Shown here: piece by piece, positions 1 to 7,737 of the stretch
How the letters are laid out: the number at the start of each line of letters is the position of its first letter
How positions within the stretch are numbered: the stretch's first letter is position 1
From: Nostoc sp. JL34
Lineage (GTDB): Bacteria > Cyanobacteriota > Cyanobacteriia > Cyanobacteriales > Nostocaceae
Direction of reading: 5' to 3'
DNA length: 61,401 nt
Assembly (NCBI RefSeq): GCF_017114945.1
Contig: NZ_JABXKQ010000027.1
Location: 1 to 61,401 of the forward strand
Program-made: the position numbers and the translations under genes
The notes under the pieces: model-generated
What the model was told of the DNA's origin: nothing
Databases searched by the model: none
The model's input: the letters and a program-made list of their open reading frames with translations, nothing else

Positions 1-102
1 TTGAATACCCCATTTTCAACCCTAAACTGTTTCAATGCACCTAATTTCTGTTGATTCTACTTGCTCGTCTAAAAGATATCAAATGGGTTCTATAAATCTG
101 TT

Positions 103-663
103 ATGGAAAAAACCGAAAAACAGAAAATGCTCGCAGGCGAATTATATCTTGCCGAAGATCCAGAATTGGCTGCCGAGAGTAAGCGAGCTAGTCATCTGTT
201 GCGAAGATACAATTCTACAACTGAAGAACAGCAAGAGCAACGACAGCAAATTTTGCAAGCATTATTTGGAAAGATAGGCGACAAAGTATCAATTGTGCCA
301 CCCTTTCACTGTGACTATGGGAGTAATATTTTCGCTGGCGATAAATTGTATATGAACTATGGCTGTGTAATTTTAGATTGTAATCCAGTTCACATTGGTG
401 AAAATGTCTTATGCGCTCCTTATGTGCAAATTTATACTGCTTATCATCCTGTAGAGCCGGAAATTCGTCTTTCTGGTAGAGAATTAGCTGCCCCAATTAA
501 CATTGGTAATAATGTCTGGATTGGTGGCAGTGCAATTATTTGTCCAGGTGTAACTATTGCTGATAACACAACTATTGGTGCTGGCAGTGTAGTTGTCAAA
601 GATATACCTGAGAATGTTGTCGCTGCTGGCAATCCCTGCCGCGTCATTCGGTATCTGTCCTAG
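103..663 (+). CDS. Sugar O-acetyltransferase, maltose/nodulation (Maa/NodL) type
   Basis: Predicted cytoplasmic enzyme that transfers acetyl from acetyl-CoA to a sugar hydroxyl. The 186 residues match the usual length of the Maa/NodL/LacA family. An N-terminal Mac segment (about residues 5-58) is followed by a left-handed beta-helix of hexapeptide repeats (about 60-180, with I/V-G-x-N/G rungs such as INIGNNVWIGG and VTIADNTTIGAGSVV). The expected catalytic His is H115 in YTAYHP. The sugar acceptor cannot be read from sequence; cell-envelope or exported glycans are plausible. It is convergent with ccbP, with only four bases between the stops. ATG at 103 is the natural start. Family assignment is secure; substrate is unknown. 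Confidence 0.9.
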   Translation: MEKTEKQKMLAGELYLAEDPELAAESKRASHLLRRYNSTTEEQQEQRQQILQALFGKIGDKVSIVPPFHCDYGSNIFAGDKLYMNYGCVILDCNPVHIGENVLCAPYVQIYTAYHPVEPEIRLSGRELAAPINIGNNVWIGGSAIICPGVTIADNTTIGAGSVVVKDIPENVVAAGNPCRVIRYLS

Positions 664-667
664 AAAT

Positions 668-1048
668 TTAAAACTTATAACCTCTAGCAATCCAATAAAG
701 CCAGTCTGCGATCGCTTCTTGAGTTTCACTGTCAGCATCAATGGCTGCTATTTCAGACAATTTTGCAGAATATACATCTTCATCCTTACCATTAATATAA
801 GCCACTTCTACAAACATATCTTTTAAGCACTCCTCATCTGGGGCCATTCCCAGCACTTCCACTTGCTTCTCTTCGACAGAACCTGATTTGCGTCCCTTCT
901 TAGTCCATTTAGCCACAAAGGGAAAATTCAGAGTTTCTTCGAGGTAGTAGTACCAACCCATAGCGCGGTCTTCTTTGTCTTCAGCATCTACAATAATCTC
1001 TGTTTTAATGCGATGCTCTCGGTTTTCGTCGGCTTCAACACTAGGCAT
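668..1048 (-). CDS. ccbP: CcbP-type calcium-binding protein
   Basis: Small acidic soluble protein of 126 residues, recognised as the cyanobacterial CcbP family. In Anabaena sp. PCC 7120 this protein buffers cytosolic calcium, and its removal during heterocyst formation frees calcium (established knowledge). Here it begins MPSVEADENREH and is rich in Asp/Glu throughout (for example DAEDKEDRA, KDEDVYSAK, DADSETQEA), which supports calcium binding by surface carboxylates rather than EF-hands. Single gene, convergent with the acetyltransferase. No clear NtcA box (GTA-N8-TAC) is visible in the roughly 100 bases upstream. Presence supports a heterocyst-forming host, although homologues occur more widely. 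Confidence 0.85.
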   Translation of the reverse strand: MPSVEADENREHRIKTEIIVDAEDKEDRAMGWYYYLEETLNFPFVAKWTKKGRKSGSVEEKQVEVLGMAPDEECLKDMFVEVAYINGKDEDVYSAKLSEIAAIDADSETQEAIADWLYWIARGYKF

Positions 1049-1173
1049 AAGATAACGCTTTACGTATAATGCATTTTGATAATATTACCAAAGTCTAGGC
1101 TAGGAATTATTTTTCTAAAACATAGTTAAGTATATCTAAGATCGCGTCTGCTTGATTGCTTATTAAAACTGGA

Positions 1174-1208
1174 GAACCCCAAAGAGCCGAAGCTACGCTT
1201 TGTCTCCC
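1174..1208. repeat. SDR-like foldback segment
   Basis: The stretch contains AGCCGAAGCTACGCTTTGTC and can pair GGAGA with TCTCC and AAAG with CTTT. The GAAGCTACG word resembles motifs in other small dispersed repeats of this window. Confidence 0.4.
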
Positions 1209-1247
1209 TTAAGAGCTTGTAGGAAGGGAATTAAGAGGTGGAGTGTA

Positions 1248-1316
1248 ATGAGTGTGGAAATCATAGCCAATTATTTGGAGATGATATCAACTCTACAAAA
1301 AACCGCTTGTCATTGA
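1248..1316 (+). CDS. Candidate 22-residue mini-ORF in a small terminated transcript
   Basis: ATG at 1248 follows a good ribosome-binding site (GAGG, nine bases before the ATG) and gives a 22-residue peptide beginning MSVEIIANYLEM and ending TACH. Its stop codon lies at the apex of the strong hairpin terminator at 1297-1329, so any transcript covering it would end there. No larger gene lies on this strand between 664 and 3329, so this could be a free-standing small mRNA or a small RNA. Peptide and RNA are not recognised. Upstream, 1174-1208 carries an SDR-like segment that can fold on itself. It could be chance: one ORF of this size is weak evidence without conservation. Confidence 0.3.
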   Translation: MSVEIIANYLEMISTLQKTACH

Positions 1317-1329
1317 CAAGCGGTTTTTT
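1297..1329. terminator. Strong bidirectional intrinsic terminator
   Basis: A nearly perfect palindrome of 33 bases: six A, then CCGCTTGTCA, one T, TGACAAGCGG and six T. It can act on both strands, ending the putative small transcript on the plus strand and the DUF1517 gene that finishes at 1415 on the minus strand. Confidence 0.85.
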
Positions 1330-1414
1330 AGTTATTGCACTCAAGAGATAACTTATTTATTGCACCGAGACGCAAAGTTTTTTCTTAGTGCTTTAACGCG
1401 AAATTTTTTAAAGA

Positions 1415-2398
1415 TCAAACAAGTCTCAAATCAGGATAATTTGCCAACACATCATCAGATGTCAGGGTATCATTTTCAGCTTGCGGAGTCCAAAGAACTT
1501 CAATTGCCAGAAGTTTCTCACTGGGGATACTACCAATTTGCCGCAAAGCTTGACGCAAATCATCAGCACTGTTAATCGCTGTGGGGATTTCAAATTTACC
1601 TAGTGTCGCCGCCAGCAAGGTAACGATAATGTATTCACCAGGGCCTTCGGTAAATAGGCGGGTGGGGTTGTCGAGTTCACCAGGCGCAGGTAAAGCATCT
1701 TTAGCAAGGGCTGCTTTTAGCTGGTTGTTGACATTAGAAAGAGTTTCTTCGCTAAACTTACTGCGTTCTGCCAGTGACAACCGATTAAACTGACCTTCAG
1801 CTGAATTCAAACTGGCTTGTTGAGTGCCACCACCTGCATATACAAAGTATTCAGGATGGCGGAGTAAAGCTAAGCTGGCTTCTTGGAGGATTTCTGCTCT
1901 CCCCTCTGGGGTGTTAGTATCAGCAGTTTCAGCAATGTGATTGAGTTCATTTTGCAATTCACGGGCTTGAGCTAACAAACCTACTTGCAAACGAGTTACA
2001 GAAACAGGAGAGTTACTGCTGTAATCTGCTTCTCCAGTTTCACCGCTAGAGACACGGCGGAAAGTTTGCAATAAGAAATTAGCGATCGCCAAGAAAATTA
2101 AGATGGAAAATATACCACCAAATCCTCCCCCAATACCCCAGAAGGGAATTAGGAAGGGAAAGCCAAAGCCACCACCAAAACCACCACCAGGATAGTATCC
2201 GCCCCCGCCAGGAGGTGCATAGGTGCGCGGTGTATAGGTGCGGCTGGAAGGTGCTCTAAAGGAGCCACCACCAATGCGACCTCCACTGCGGGCTGCTAAT
2301 GCGCCATCGGCGTGACCAAGAGCCAAAGCTAACACCAAGGTTAGGGCTAAGAAGGTTTTTAACAGCGGTTTGATGGTTTGTTGTAGTTTTTTACGCAT
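1415..2398 (-). CDS. DUF1517 family membrane protein
   Basis: A 327-residue protein of the DUF1517 family, found in cyanobacteria and plastids and of unknown function. The N-terminus is a signal peptide (hydrophobic run about 13-30, likely cleavage after ALA near residue 35). A Gly/Pro/Tyr-rich low-complexity segment follows (about 38-92), then one hydrophobic helix (about 94-112), then a soluble helical domain (about 130-327). This suggests anchoring in the thylakoid or plasma membrane with the large domain on one face. Transcribed alone; the terminator at 1297-1329 lies just downstream. The following 930 bases upstream hold no recognisable gene, leaving room for a long leader or promoter. 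Confidence 0.85.
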   Translation of the reverse strand: MRKKLQQTIKPLLKTFLALTLVLALALGHADGALAARSGGRIGGGSFRAPSSRTYTPRTYAPPGGGGYYPGGGFGGGFGFPFLIPFWGIGGGFGGIFSILIFLAIANFLLQTFRRVSSGETGEADYSSNSPVSVTRLQVGLLAQARELQNELNHIAETADTNTPEGRAEILQEASLALLRHPEYFVYAGGGTQQASLNSAEGQFNRLSLAERSKFSEETLSNVNNQLKAALAKDALPAPGELDNPTRLFTEGPGEYIIVTLLAATLGKFEIPTAINSADDLRQALRQIGSIPSEKLLAIEVLWTPQAENDTLTSDDVLANYPDLRLV

Positions 2399-3329
2399 AA
2401 GACAATCGCTTGAAAAACAGAATTATTTATGATTTTTTCCCATGCTCTTAGGGGTGTTGCGGTATCTCCCTAACGCCAGCCCATAACAAGCAAGCGAGTT
2501 TCTAGCATTCACGTAGCATTTTTTTTGAGAGGCTACATATTCAATTTACCGCGTCTTATCTTTGGTTAGCAGCGATCGCAGGGGGGATTTCTCGACTGGG
2601 GAACCGTACCTGAAGACATGTTCATCATTACAGAAATTTGCGAAGGAGCAATTCTTGCTAGGTCATTGGACTAGCACTATCAGACTACAGTTTTGAATTA
2701 TACAGACGATTTGATTTTTTAGTGATTATTTTGACTAATTTTTTTAATACTTCACTGAAATAGTGCTGAGTGGGAATATTTATAAGTACTACTCCTTAAT
2801 CAGTATCCAACACTCCTAAACCTATTTGTTTTGTTACAATATGAGAGAATATTTCTTTAATATGAACAGTATTTACTACATCTAGCGGCTTTAAATTTAC
2901 GTATACATAGCCAGCTAGTAAGTCTCCGTAATGCCTATCAGTAGAGCCAGCCAGACACAAGATAACCATCAACTACTTATCCAAGGTTCTGGCATTTTGG
3001 CACAACAGTAGAGAATATTTAATATATTCTATTGAAGGTAGTCAAATTTCGTAATTTTTGTCACAGTTGTTCACTGAGTAATTTGGCTACAAGTGCCAAC
3101 TTTTATTTATTGTTCATCATGCACAGAAATTCTCAACTAGTGAGAATTTTTCAGCAAAAATCAAATCAACACAATAAAAAAATCATCTGGCTGGCTAATC
3201 TTCTAAAATAAGCTTCAAATTTGTCTACACATTCGTTTTAAAAGAAATAAAATAATAATTATGGCTTTGAAAGTAATCCTAATTGTAAATAAATTAAAAA
3301 TTATTTGAAATATAGTTATCAAATTTATT
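2399..3329. other. Long intergenic region without a recognisable gene
   Basis: 930 AT-rich bases between the divergent DUF1517 and glycosyltransferase genes. I see no ORF with convincing family similarity. The longest suggestive plus-strand piece (ATG near 2931, 26 codons, MPISRASQTQDNH then on to a stop) is not recognised. A HIP1 site lies near 2573. Confidence 0.5.
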
Positions 3330-4562
3330 ATGGAACATATTTCTCAATTAACAGCCGAAATCAGAGACAAAGCTGCATACCCAGATATCCTAGTCATATC
3401 CCGGATATTTCTCCCGAAAGAAGCTGTAATTGGGGAATATATCTACAATCGCTGTCTCCAAGATCCAGAACGAGTTATTGTGCTGGCGGCTAGTTGCTCA
3501 GGAGATAAAGTATTTGATGAAGGTCAAAAATTTCCTGTATATCGTTGGTCTTATCCTAGATACTGGCAAAGTGGTTGTCTGGGAAATATCCTGAAGCCTT
3601 TCCTCAATATCGTCTGCTCATTTGTCCTAGCAATTAAACTCTATTTTCGCTATCACTACCGTTATATAGAGTGGGGCCACGGCTATGATTTTCCTTCACT
3701 GTTGCTATTGAGCTATTTCTTACCTATTCGCTTTTTTATCTATCTGCACGGCAACGATCTTCTTTGTACTTTACACAATCCCGTGCTGCGATCGCTATTT
3801 AAATTAACACTCAAACGCGCTGAAGGCATTGTTTGTAACAGTTCTTATACACGAGACTATCTTAGAACTGCTTTCCGATTAGATACTCCTACCCACGTCA
3901 TTAACCCAGTAATCAGACCAGAAAAATTTGGTAATAATGTAGCGAGTCCCAGTAGTCTTGATGATTTACGTGTTCGCGTGCGTCAGACGTACAACATTCC
4001 CGAATCAGCAATAGTTATTCTCTCCATCGGTAGGCTAGTAAAACATAAAGGTTTCGACCGAGTAATTGATAACATCCCACTATTACTAACTTTTGGCGTC
4101 GATGTTCACTATATAGTCTGCGGCCAAGGGCCAAGTGAATCGGAACTGAAATCTCTGGCGCATCGTTTGCGGGTAGATAAGTGCGTCCACTTTGCCGGAT
4201 ATGTGCCAGAGCGGGAATTAGCAGGTTATTATGCAGCTTGTGACATATTTGCTATGCTGACTTTATTAGATACTAAACCTAATAGTATGGAAGGTTTTGG
4301 TGTCGTTTACCTAGAAGCAAGTTACTTCGGGAAGCCTGTAATTGCCCCTCGTTTAGGCGGTGTTTTAGACACAGTTCAGCATGAGGAAAATGGCATACTG
4401 GTTAATCCTAATTCTGGTTATGAAGTTTTTCAAGCTTTCAATCGGTTGTGCAAAGATCAGCAACTACGTGAGCAACTCGGACGCAAAGGTAAAGAATTAG
4501 CCAAGCGTAGAACCCTTCATCGATCGCTTTACAAATCAGAGGGAAAAAACGCAATTTTGTGA
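3330..4562 (+). CDS. Glycosyltransferase family 4
   Basis: A 410-residue GT-B fold retaining glycosyltransferase. The N-terminal Rossmann half (about 20-210) contains an amphipathic membrane-facing stretch (about 85-145) and IYLHGNDLL; the C-terminal half begins with LSIGRLVKHKGFDRV, typical of nucleotide-sugar binding in GT4. The E-x7-E signature is E321-G-F-G-V-V-Y-L-E329, followed by GKPVIAPRLGG. It likely adds a sugar to a lipid-linked or polysaccharide acceptor at the cytoplasmic face of the membrane. It stands alone, not in a visible polysaccharide cluster. No clear Shine-Dalgarno precedes ATG 3330, and the upstream DNA is very AT-rich. Donor and acceptor are not predictable. Confidence 0.85.
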   Translation: MEHISQLTAEIRDKAAYPDILVISRIFLPKEAVIGEYIYNRCLQDPERVIVLAASCSGDKVFDEGQKFPVYRWSYPRYWQSGCLGNILKPFLNIVCSFVLAIKLYFRYHYRYIEWGHGYDFPSLLLLSYFLPIRFFIYLHGNDLLCTLHNPVLRSLFKLTLKRAEGIVCNSSYTRDYLRTAFRLDTPTHVINPVIRPEKFGNNVASPSSLDDLRVRVRQTYNIPESAIVILSIGRLVKHKGFDRVIDNIPLLLTFGVDVHYIVCGQGPSESELKSLAHRLRVDKCVHFAGYVPERELAGYYAACDIFAMLTLLDTKPNSMEGFGVVYLEASYFGKPVIAPRLGGVLDTVQHEENGILVNPNSGYEVFQAFNRLCKDQQLREQLGRKGKELAKRRTLHRSLYKSEGKNAIL

Positions 4563-4731
4563 GATGAATGCAAATCTAGTAATTGCCAAAAGCTAATGCC
4601 ATTAATATATCGCAATCCTAAATGATGAGATTCAAAAAATACTAATAATGGCAATTTATTATCAGTCCTATTTTTCAATAGCCTTTAATATCAAGTTCGG
4701 GTGATTACTGATAATAAAACTTATTAATGTA

Positions 4732-4803
4732 GGTTGGGTTGAACGGTAGTGAAACCCAACATGAACAAGGATCAAGCGTTGGGTTTCGTTCCTCAACCCA
4801 ACC
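4732..4803. repeat. Nested palindromic repeat
   Basis: Outer arms GGTTGGGTTGA (4732-4742) and TCAACCCAACC (4793-4803) enclose inner arms GAAACCCAAC (4751-4760) and GTTGGGTTTC (4778-4787). The element could extrude as a nested hairpin. Similar GGTTGGGTT palindromes are widespread in Nostoc-type intergenic DNA. Confidence 0.7.
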
Positions 4804-4855
4804 GATAGATGTTATAAGTATTTAACCGAACCTGACATAACAAATGGCTTCGTAA

Positions 4856-5818
4856 ATGAGCAAGATTGCAGTGTACAATCTCGCTTGTGATGTGATGAAA
4901 TGTGTAATGGAAACTATCTGGTTTGACATAGGGCAATTCTTTCGGCATTACGCGAAGCGCCGAATACAATCTTTTGTATTTACAGTCATTGGATGTCTTG
5001 CTGTAGTGAGCGTGATTACCTTTGGGACAATGTATGTTTTGGCTCAACCTGCTTCAACCTCATCGGAACGTCCTGCTGTTAAAGCGCCAAATTTGGGGCG
5101 ACACTTTCAGGAATTTGGGCGTGAAGGCTCTATCTTGATTTACGACTCAAAAAACAACCGCATCTATGAACACAATCCTCAACGTAATGTAACTGCAATT
5201 GCTCCAGCTTCAACATTCAAGATTTTTAACGCGCTGGTGGCACTAGAAACAGGTGTAATTCCTGATGATGTGGCGGTTCTCACTTGGGATGGAATTCACC
5301 GAGAAATTGATGCTTGGAATCATGATACAAATTTGCGTCAAGCCTTTAAGGATTCAACTGTTTGGTTCTATCAAGTACTGGCACGTAGAGCTGGATATGA
5401 ACGAATGCAGCAATTTATTAACAAAGTAGGCTACGGAAACCGTCAGATTGGCACTGCCGCAGACATTGATCGTTTTTGGCTACAACAGCAGCTATTACAA
5501 ATTACACCCAAAGAGCAAATTAAGTTTTTGCAACGATTATATCAAGGCGATTTGCCTTTCTCGCAACGGACAATAAATCTTGTCAAAGACATTATGGTAC
5601 GTGAACAAACTCCAGAATACACATTACGGGGAAAGACGGGATGGTTAACGAGTACTAAACCAAATATTGGTTGGTTCGTGGGTTATTTAGAGCAAAACAA
5701 AAACGTCTACTTTTTCGCTACAACTCTTGATATGCAAAAACCAGAAGATGCACCTACCCGCATCGAGATTACACGACGCAGCCTTACAGATTTGGGCTTG
5801 CTGACTCATATCAACTAA
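4856..5818 (+). CDS. Class D beta-lactamase-like serine hydrolase
   Basis: A 320-residue membrane-anchored protein with all class D (OXA-type) landmarks: active-site S119-T-F-K122, S167-T-V169, Y193-G-N195, the F-W-L motif with W208, and K260-T-G262. A hydrophobic segment (about 39-62) after a basic stretch is a signal anchor, or a signal peptide cut near Q64-P65. The enzyme would sit in the periplasm, hydrolysing beta-lactams or acting on peptidoglycan-like substrates; activity cannot be read from sequence. The N-terminus is long for the family; internal ATGs within the first 20 codons are alternative starts. Its stop overlaps the thiS stop by three bases, tail to tail. There are no mobile elements beside it, which suggests a resident chromosomal gene. 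Confidence 0.85.
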   Translation: MSKIAVYNLACDVMKCVMETIWFDIGQFFRHYAKRRIQSFVFTVIGCLAVVSVITFGTMYVLAQPASTSSERPAVKAPNLGRHFQEFGREGSILIYDSKNNRIYEHNPQRNVTAIAPASTFKIFNALVALETGVIPDDVAVLTWDGIHREIDAWNHDTNLRQAFKDSTVWFYQVLARRAGYERMQQFINKVGYGNRQIGTAADIDRFWLQQQLLQITPKEQIKFLQRLYQGDLPFSQRTINLVKDIMVREQTPEYTLRGKTGWLTSTKPNIGWFVGYLEQNKNVYFFATTLDMQKPEDAPTRIEITRRSLTDLGLLTHIN

Positions 5819-6027
5819 CCACCGCCAACAATAGTTACCACTTCTAATTGATCGCCTGGTTGCACTTTTGTTTCCGACCAAAACTGGCGGTGTAAAATTT
5901 CGCCATTATACTCCACAGCCACCAATCGAGGGTTAAAACCCAACTGTTGCAGTAAGTCGGGTAAAGAAGTTTGCAACGAACAGCTATGGGTTTCCCCATT
6001 TACCTGAATCGTAATCTCATTAGACAT
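5815..6027 (-). CDS. thiS: Sulfur carrier protein ThiS
   Basis: A 70-residue ubiquitin-fold protein that, as a C-terminal thiocarboxylate, supplies sulfur for the thiazole ring of thiamine. It begins MSNEITIQVNGE and ends TIVGGG, giving the required terminal Gly-Gly. ATG at 6027 is preferred because the upstream extension (MPHTYI) has no family counterpart. It lies downstream of thiE on the same strand, 83 bases apart, with heptamer repeats in the gap, so the two may be co-transcribed. The thiG, thiC and thiO genes are not in the window. Confidence 0.92.
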   Translation of the reverse strand: MSNEITIQVNGETHSCSLQTSLPDLLQQLGFNPRLVAVEYNGEILHRQFWSETKVQPGDQLEVVTIVGGG

Positions 6028-6110
6028 AATATATGTGTGGGGCATTGGGAATTGGAAATTGGGTATTGGTTACTCTACTTTGGGCAAATGACTAATGACT
6101 AATGACTCTT
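6028..6110. repeat. Heptamer repeats between thiE and thiS
   Basis: Short runs based on TGACTAATGACTAATGACT and on GGGCATTGGGAATTGG. They are of the heptanucleotide repeat type common between genes of Nostoc relatives. Confidence 0.6.
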
Positions 6111-7226
6111 TTAAGGTTCTGGTTTAATGCGATTGAGTTGGGAGAGCAAATATTGTGTTACAAGGGTAGGCTGTTCGGCTTGCATGAGCGATCGCACCAC
6201 TGCTACACGTTCGGCTCCAGCATCGATCACATCATTGATATTGTTGGCATCGATTCCCCCAATGGCAAACCAGGGAATTGAGCAATTTTTGGCAGCATAC
6301 CTGACATATTCTAGCCCTGTTGCTGCTTTACCTACTTTCGTAGGAGTTTCATAAACTGGCCCCACACCAATGTAATCGACACCTTCAGCAATTGCTACTT
6401 GCATTTCTTCTTTATTTGTGGTAGAGAGACCGATCAGACGCTGGGAACCCAGTAATTGCCGAACGATGGCAATAGGCATATCTTGTTGTCCCAGATGCAC
6501 CCCATCTGCATCGACAGCCAAGGCTAGATCCACGCGATCGTTAACGATGAACAAAGCGCCGTAGATGTGGCATAACTGCCGTAATTTTCTAGCTTGTTCC
6601 AGACGCAAAGAATCATCTGTGGTTTTGTCGCGGTATTGTAAAAGCGTTAATCCCCCTTTGAGTGCAGCTTCGACATTGTTCAACAAAGTTTCACTAGGGG
6701 AAGTAACAAGATACAAACGCGATCGCCATAACAATTGATGGCGCTGATGTCCCATTAAACTACTTTCTAGGGTATAAACTTGATAGCGCATCTGCTTACA
6801 AGCTTTAGCCATATTTGGCTGGTAAAGCTTACTGTATTCTTCCAACACCCGTAATGCTTCTTCTATGCGGCAAAAGTTAGCTTGCAACACCGATTTGATA
6901 CTAGCTCGTTCTTCTTCCTGAGGATGGGTTAACTCAGTCCCCGGATCGCCTGGTGTATCTCGCGCCGCCCGCAATTCAGAGGTATGCCACTTGGCTACAT
7001 CTTGTCGCAAGCGCTTGCATTCAAGAGCCAACTGGGCATTATTCAATCCAAACCGACACCATTCCTCGATAATTCGCAAGCCCTCACGAGCCCGATCTAA
7101 ATTGGCATCTAAAATGCGGTAAACAACTTGCTGTATTTGCTCTTTTTGGCTGTATGGCTCGACCATTACAACAACCCCATTAGTGCTTTCATCAAAGTGT
7201 GAATTATCATAAGTCCTAGTAACCAT
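6111..7226 (-). CDS. thiE: Thiamine-phosphate synthase, cyanobacterial long form
   Basis: A 371-residue protein. The C-terminal two thirds (about 155-365) is a ThiE TIM barrel that joins hydroxymethylpyrimidine diphosphate and thiazole phosphate to make thiamine phosphate; visible signatures are QYRDKT, NDRVDLA, DGVHLGQQD, GVGPVYETPTK and AIGGI. The N-terminal 150 residues (RILDANLDRAREGLRIIEEW onward) form the helical extension typical of cyanobacterial ThiE, of uncertain function. ATG at 7226 is the listed start; a second ATG 20 codons in (MVEPYS) is possible. Upstream partner of thiS. No THI-box riboswitch is evident in the bases before the start. Confidence 0.92.
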   Translation of the reverse strand: MVTRTYDNSHFDESTNGVVVMVEPYSQKEQIQQVVYRILDANLDRAREGLRIIEEWCRFGLNNAQLALECKRLRQDVAKWHTSELRAARDTPGDPGTELTHPQEEERASIKSVLQANFCRIEEALRVLEEYSKLYQPNMAKACKQMRYQVYTLESSLMGHQRHQLLWRSRLYLVTSPSETLLNNVEAALKGGLTLLQYRDKTTDDSLRLEQARKLRQLCHIYGALFIVNDRVDLALAVDADGVHLGQQDMPIAIVRQLLGSQRLIGLSTTNKEEMQVAIAEGVDYIGVGPVYETPTKVGKAATGLEYVRYAAKNCSIPWFAIGGIDANNINDVIDAGAERVAVVRSLMQAEQPTLVTQYLLSQLNRIKPEP

Positions 7227-7737
7227 AGTTAAATAATTTGCTTTTTTTTACTAGATTTTTGCTGAATCTACGCAAAACAACGTAGTAGTGAGGGTTACGG
7301 TAAATTATCCCATGTTCCTATAGACAGTGATAAGGGTAGTTTGAGGCTACAGTTTCCCACTAAGCTTAGTCAAGTATTTTACGGTAAACGACAAGCTGAC
7401 AAAGGACTGAGAAGAGGAAATCCACAATAGAGATATGAGTGAAAAATGAATGTAGAGATGTAGCACTGCTACGTCTCTACAAGGGTTCTGGATAACGCAT
7501 ATTTAATTTCATTCCTACATCTAATAGATATAGGCGTGAAAATGACGTAGGCACAATTCATCAATTGTACTTACCAAGGATTTTGGGCAACACATAATTA
7601 ATTTCTGAAGAAGTCTAATATCATTTATTACTCTGTATGAAATATCGCCAATCAGTCAATATGTGAGTAATATTATCGACATAATCCTCTCTAAGAGTAT
7701 AAGAATTTATTATTACTTCTAAGGAGTCGTGTTAAAT
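7227..7737. other. Intergenic region with a dispersed palindrome
   Basis: About 510 AT-rich bases between divergent thiE and the beta-helix gene. The recognisable element is an imperfect 31-base palindrome at 7451-7481 (TGTAGAGATGTAGCA paired with TGCTACGTCTCTACA), a common Nostoc-type dispersed hairpin. No gene was recognised. Confidence 0.55.
7451..7481. repeat. Dispersed palindromic repeat
   Basis: TGTAGAGATGTAGCA pairs with TGCTACGTCTCTACA apart from one mismatch. It forms a stem of about 15 pairs. Confidence 0.65.

Noticed and set aside
4856..5818. Acquired antibiotic-resistance cassette
   Set aside because: The class D-like gene has no IS, integron site or composition shift next to it. 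Such genes occur as resident genes in environmental bacteria.
1415..7226. tRNA genes or a THI-box riboswitch near thiE
   Set aside because: No cloverleaf, and no CTGAGA-type THI-box signature, was seen upstream of thiE.
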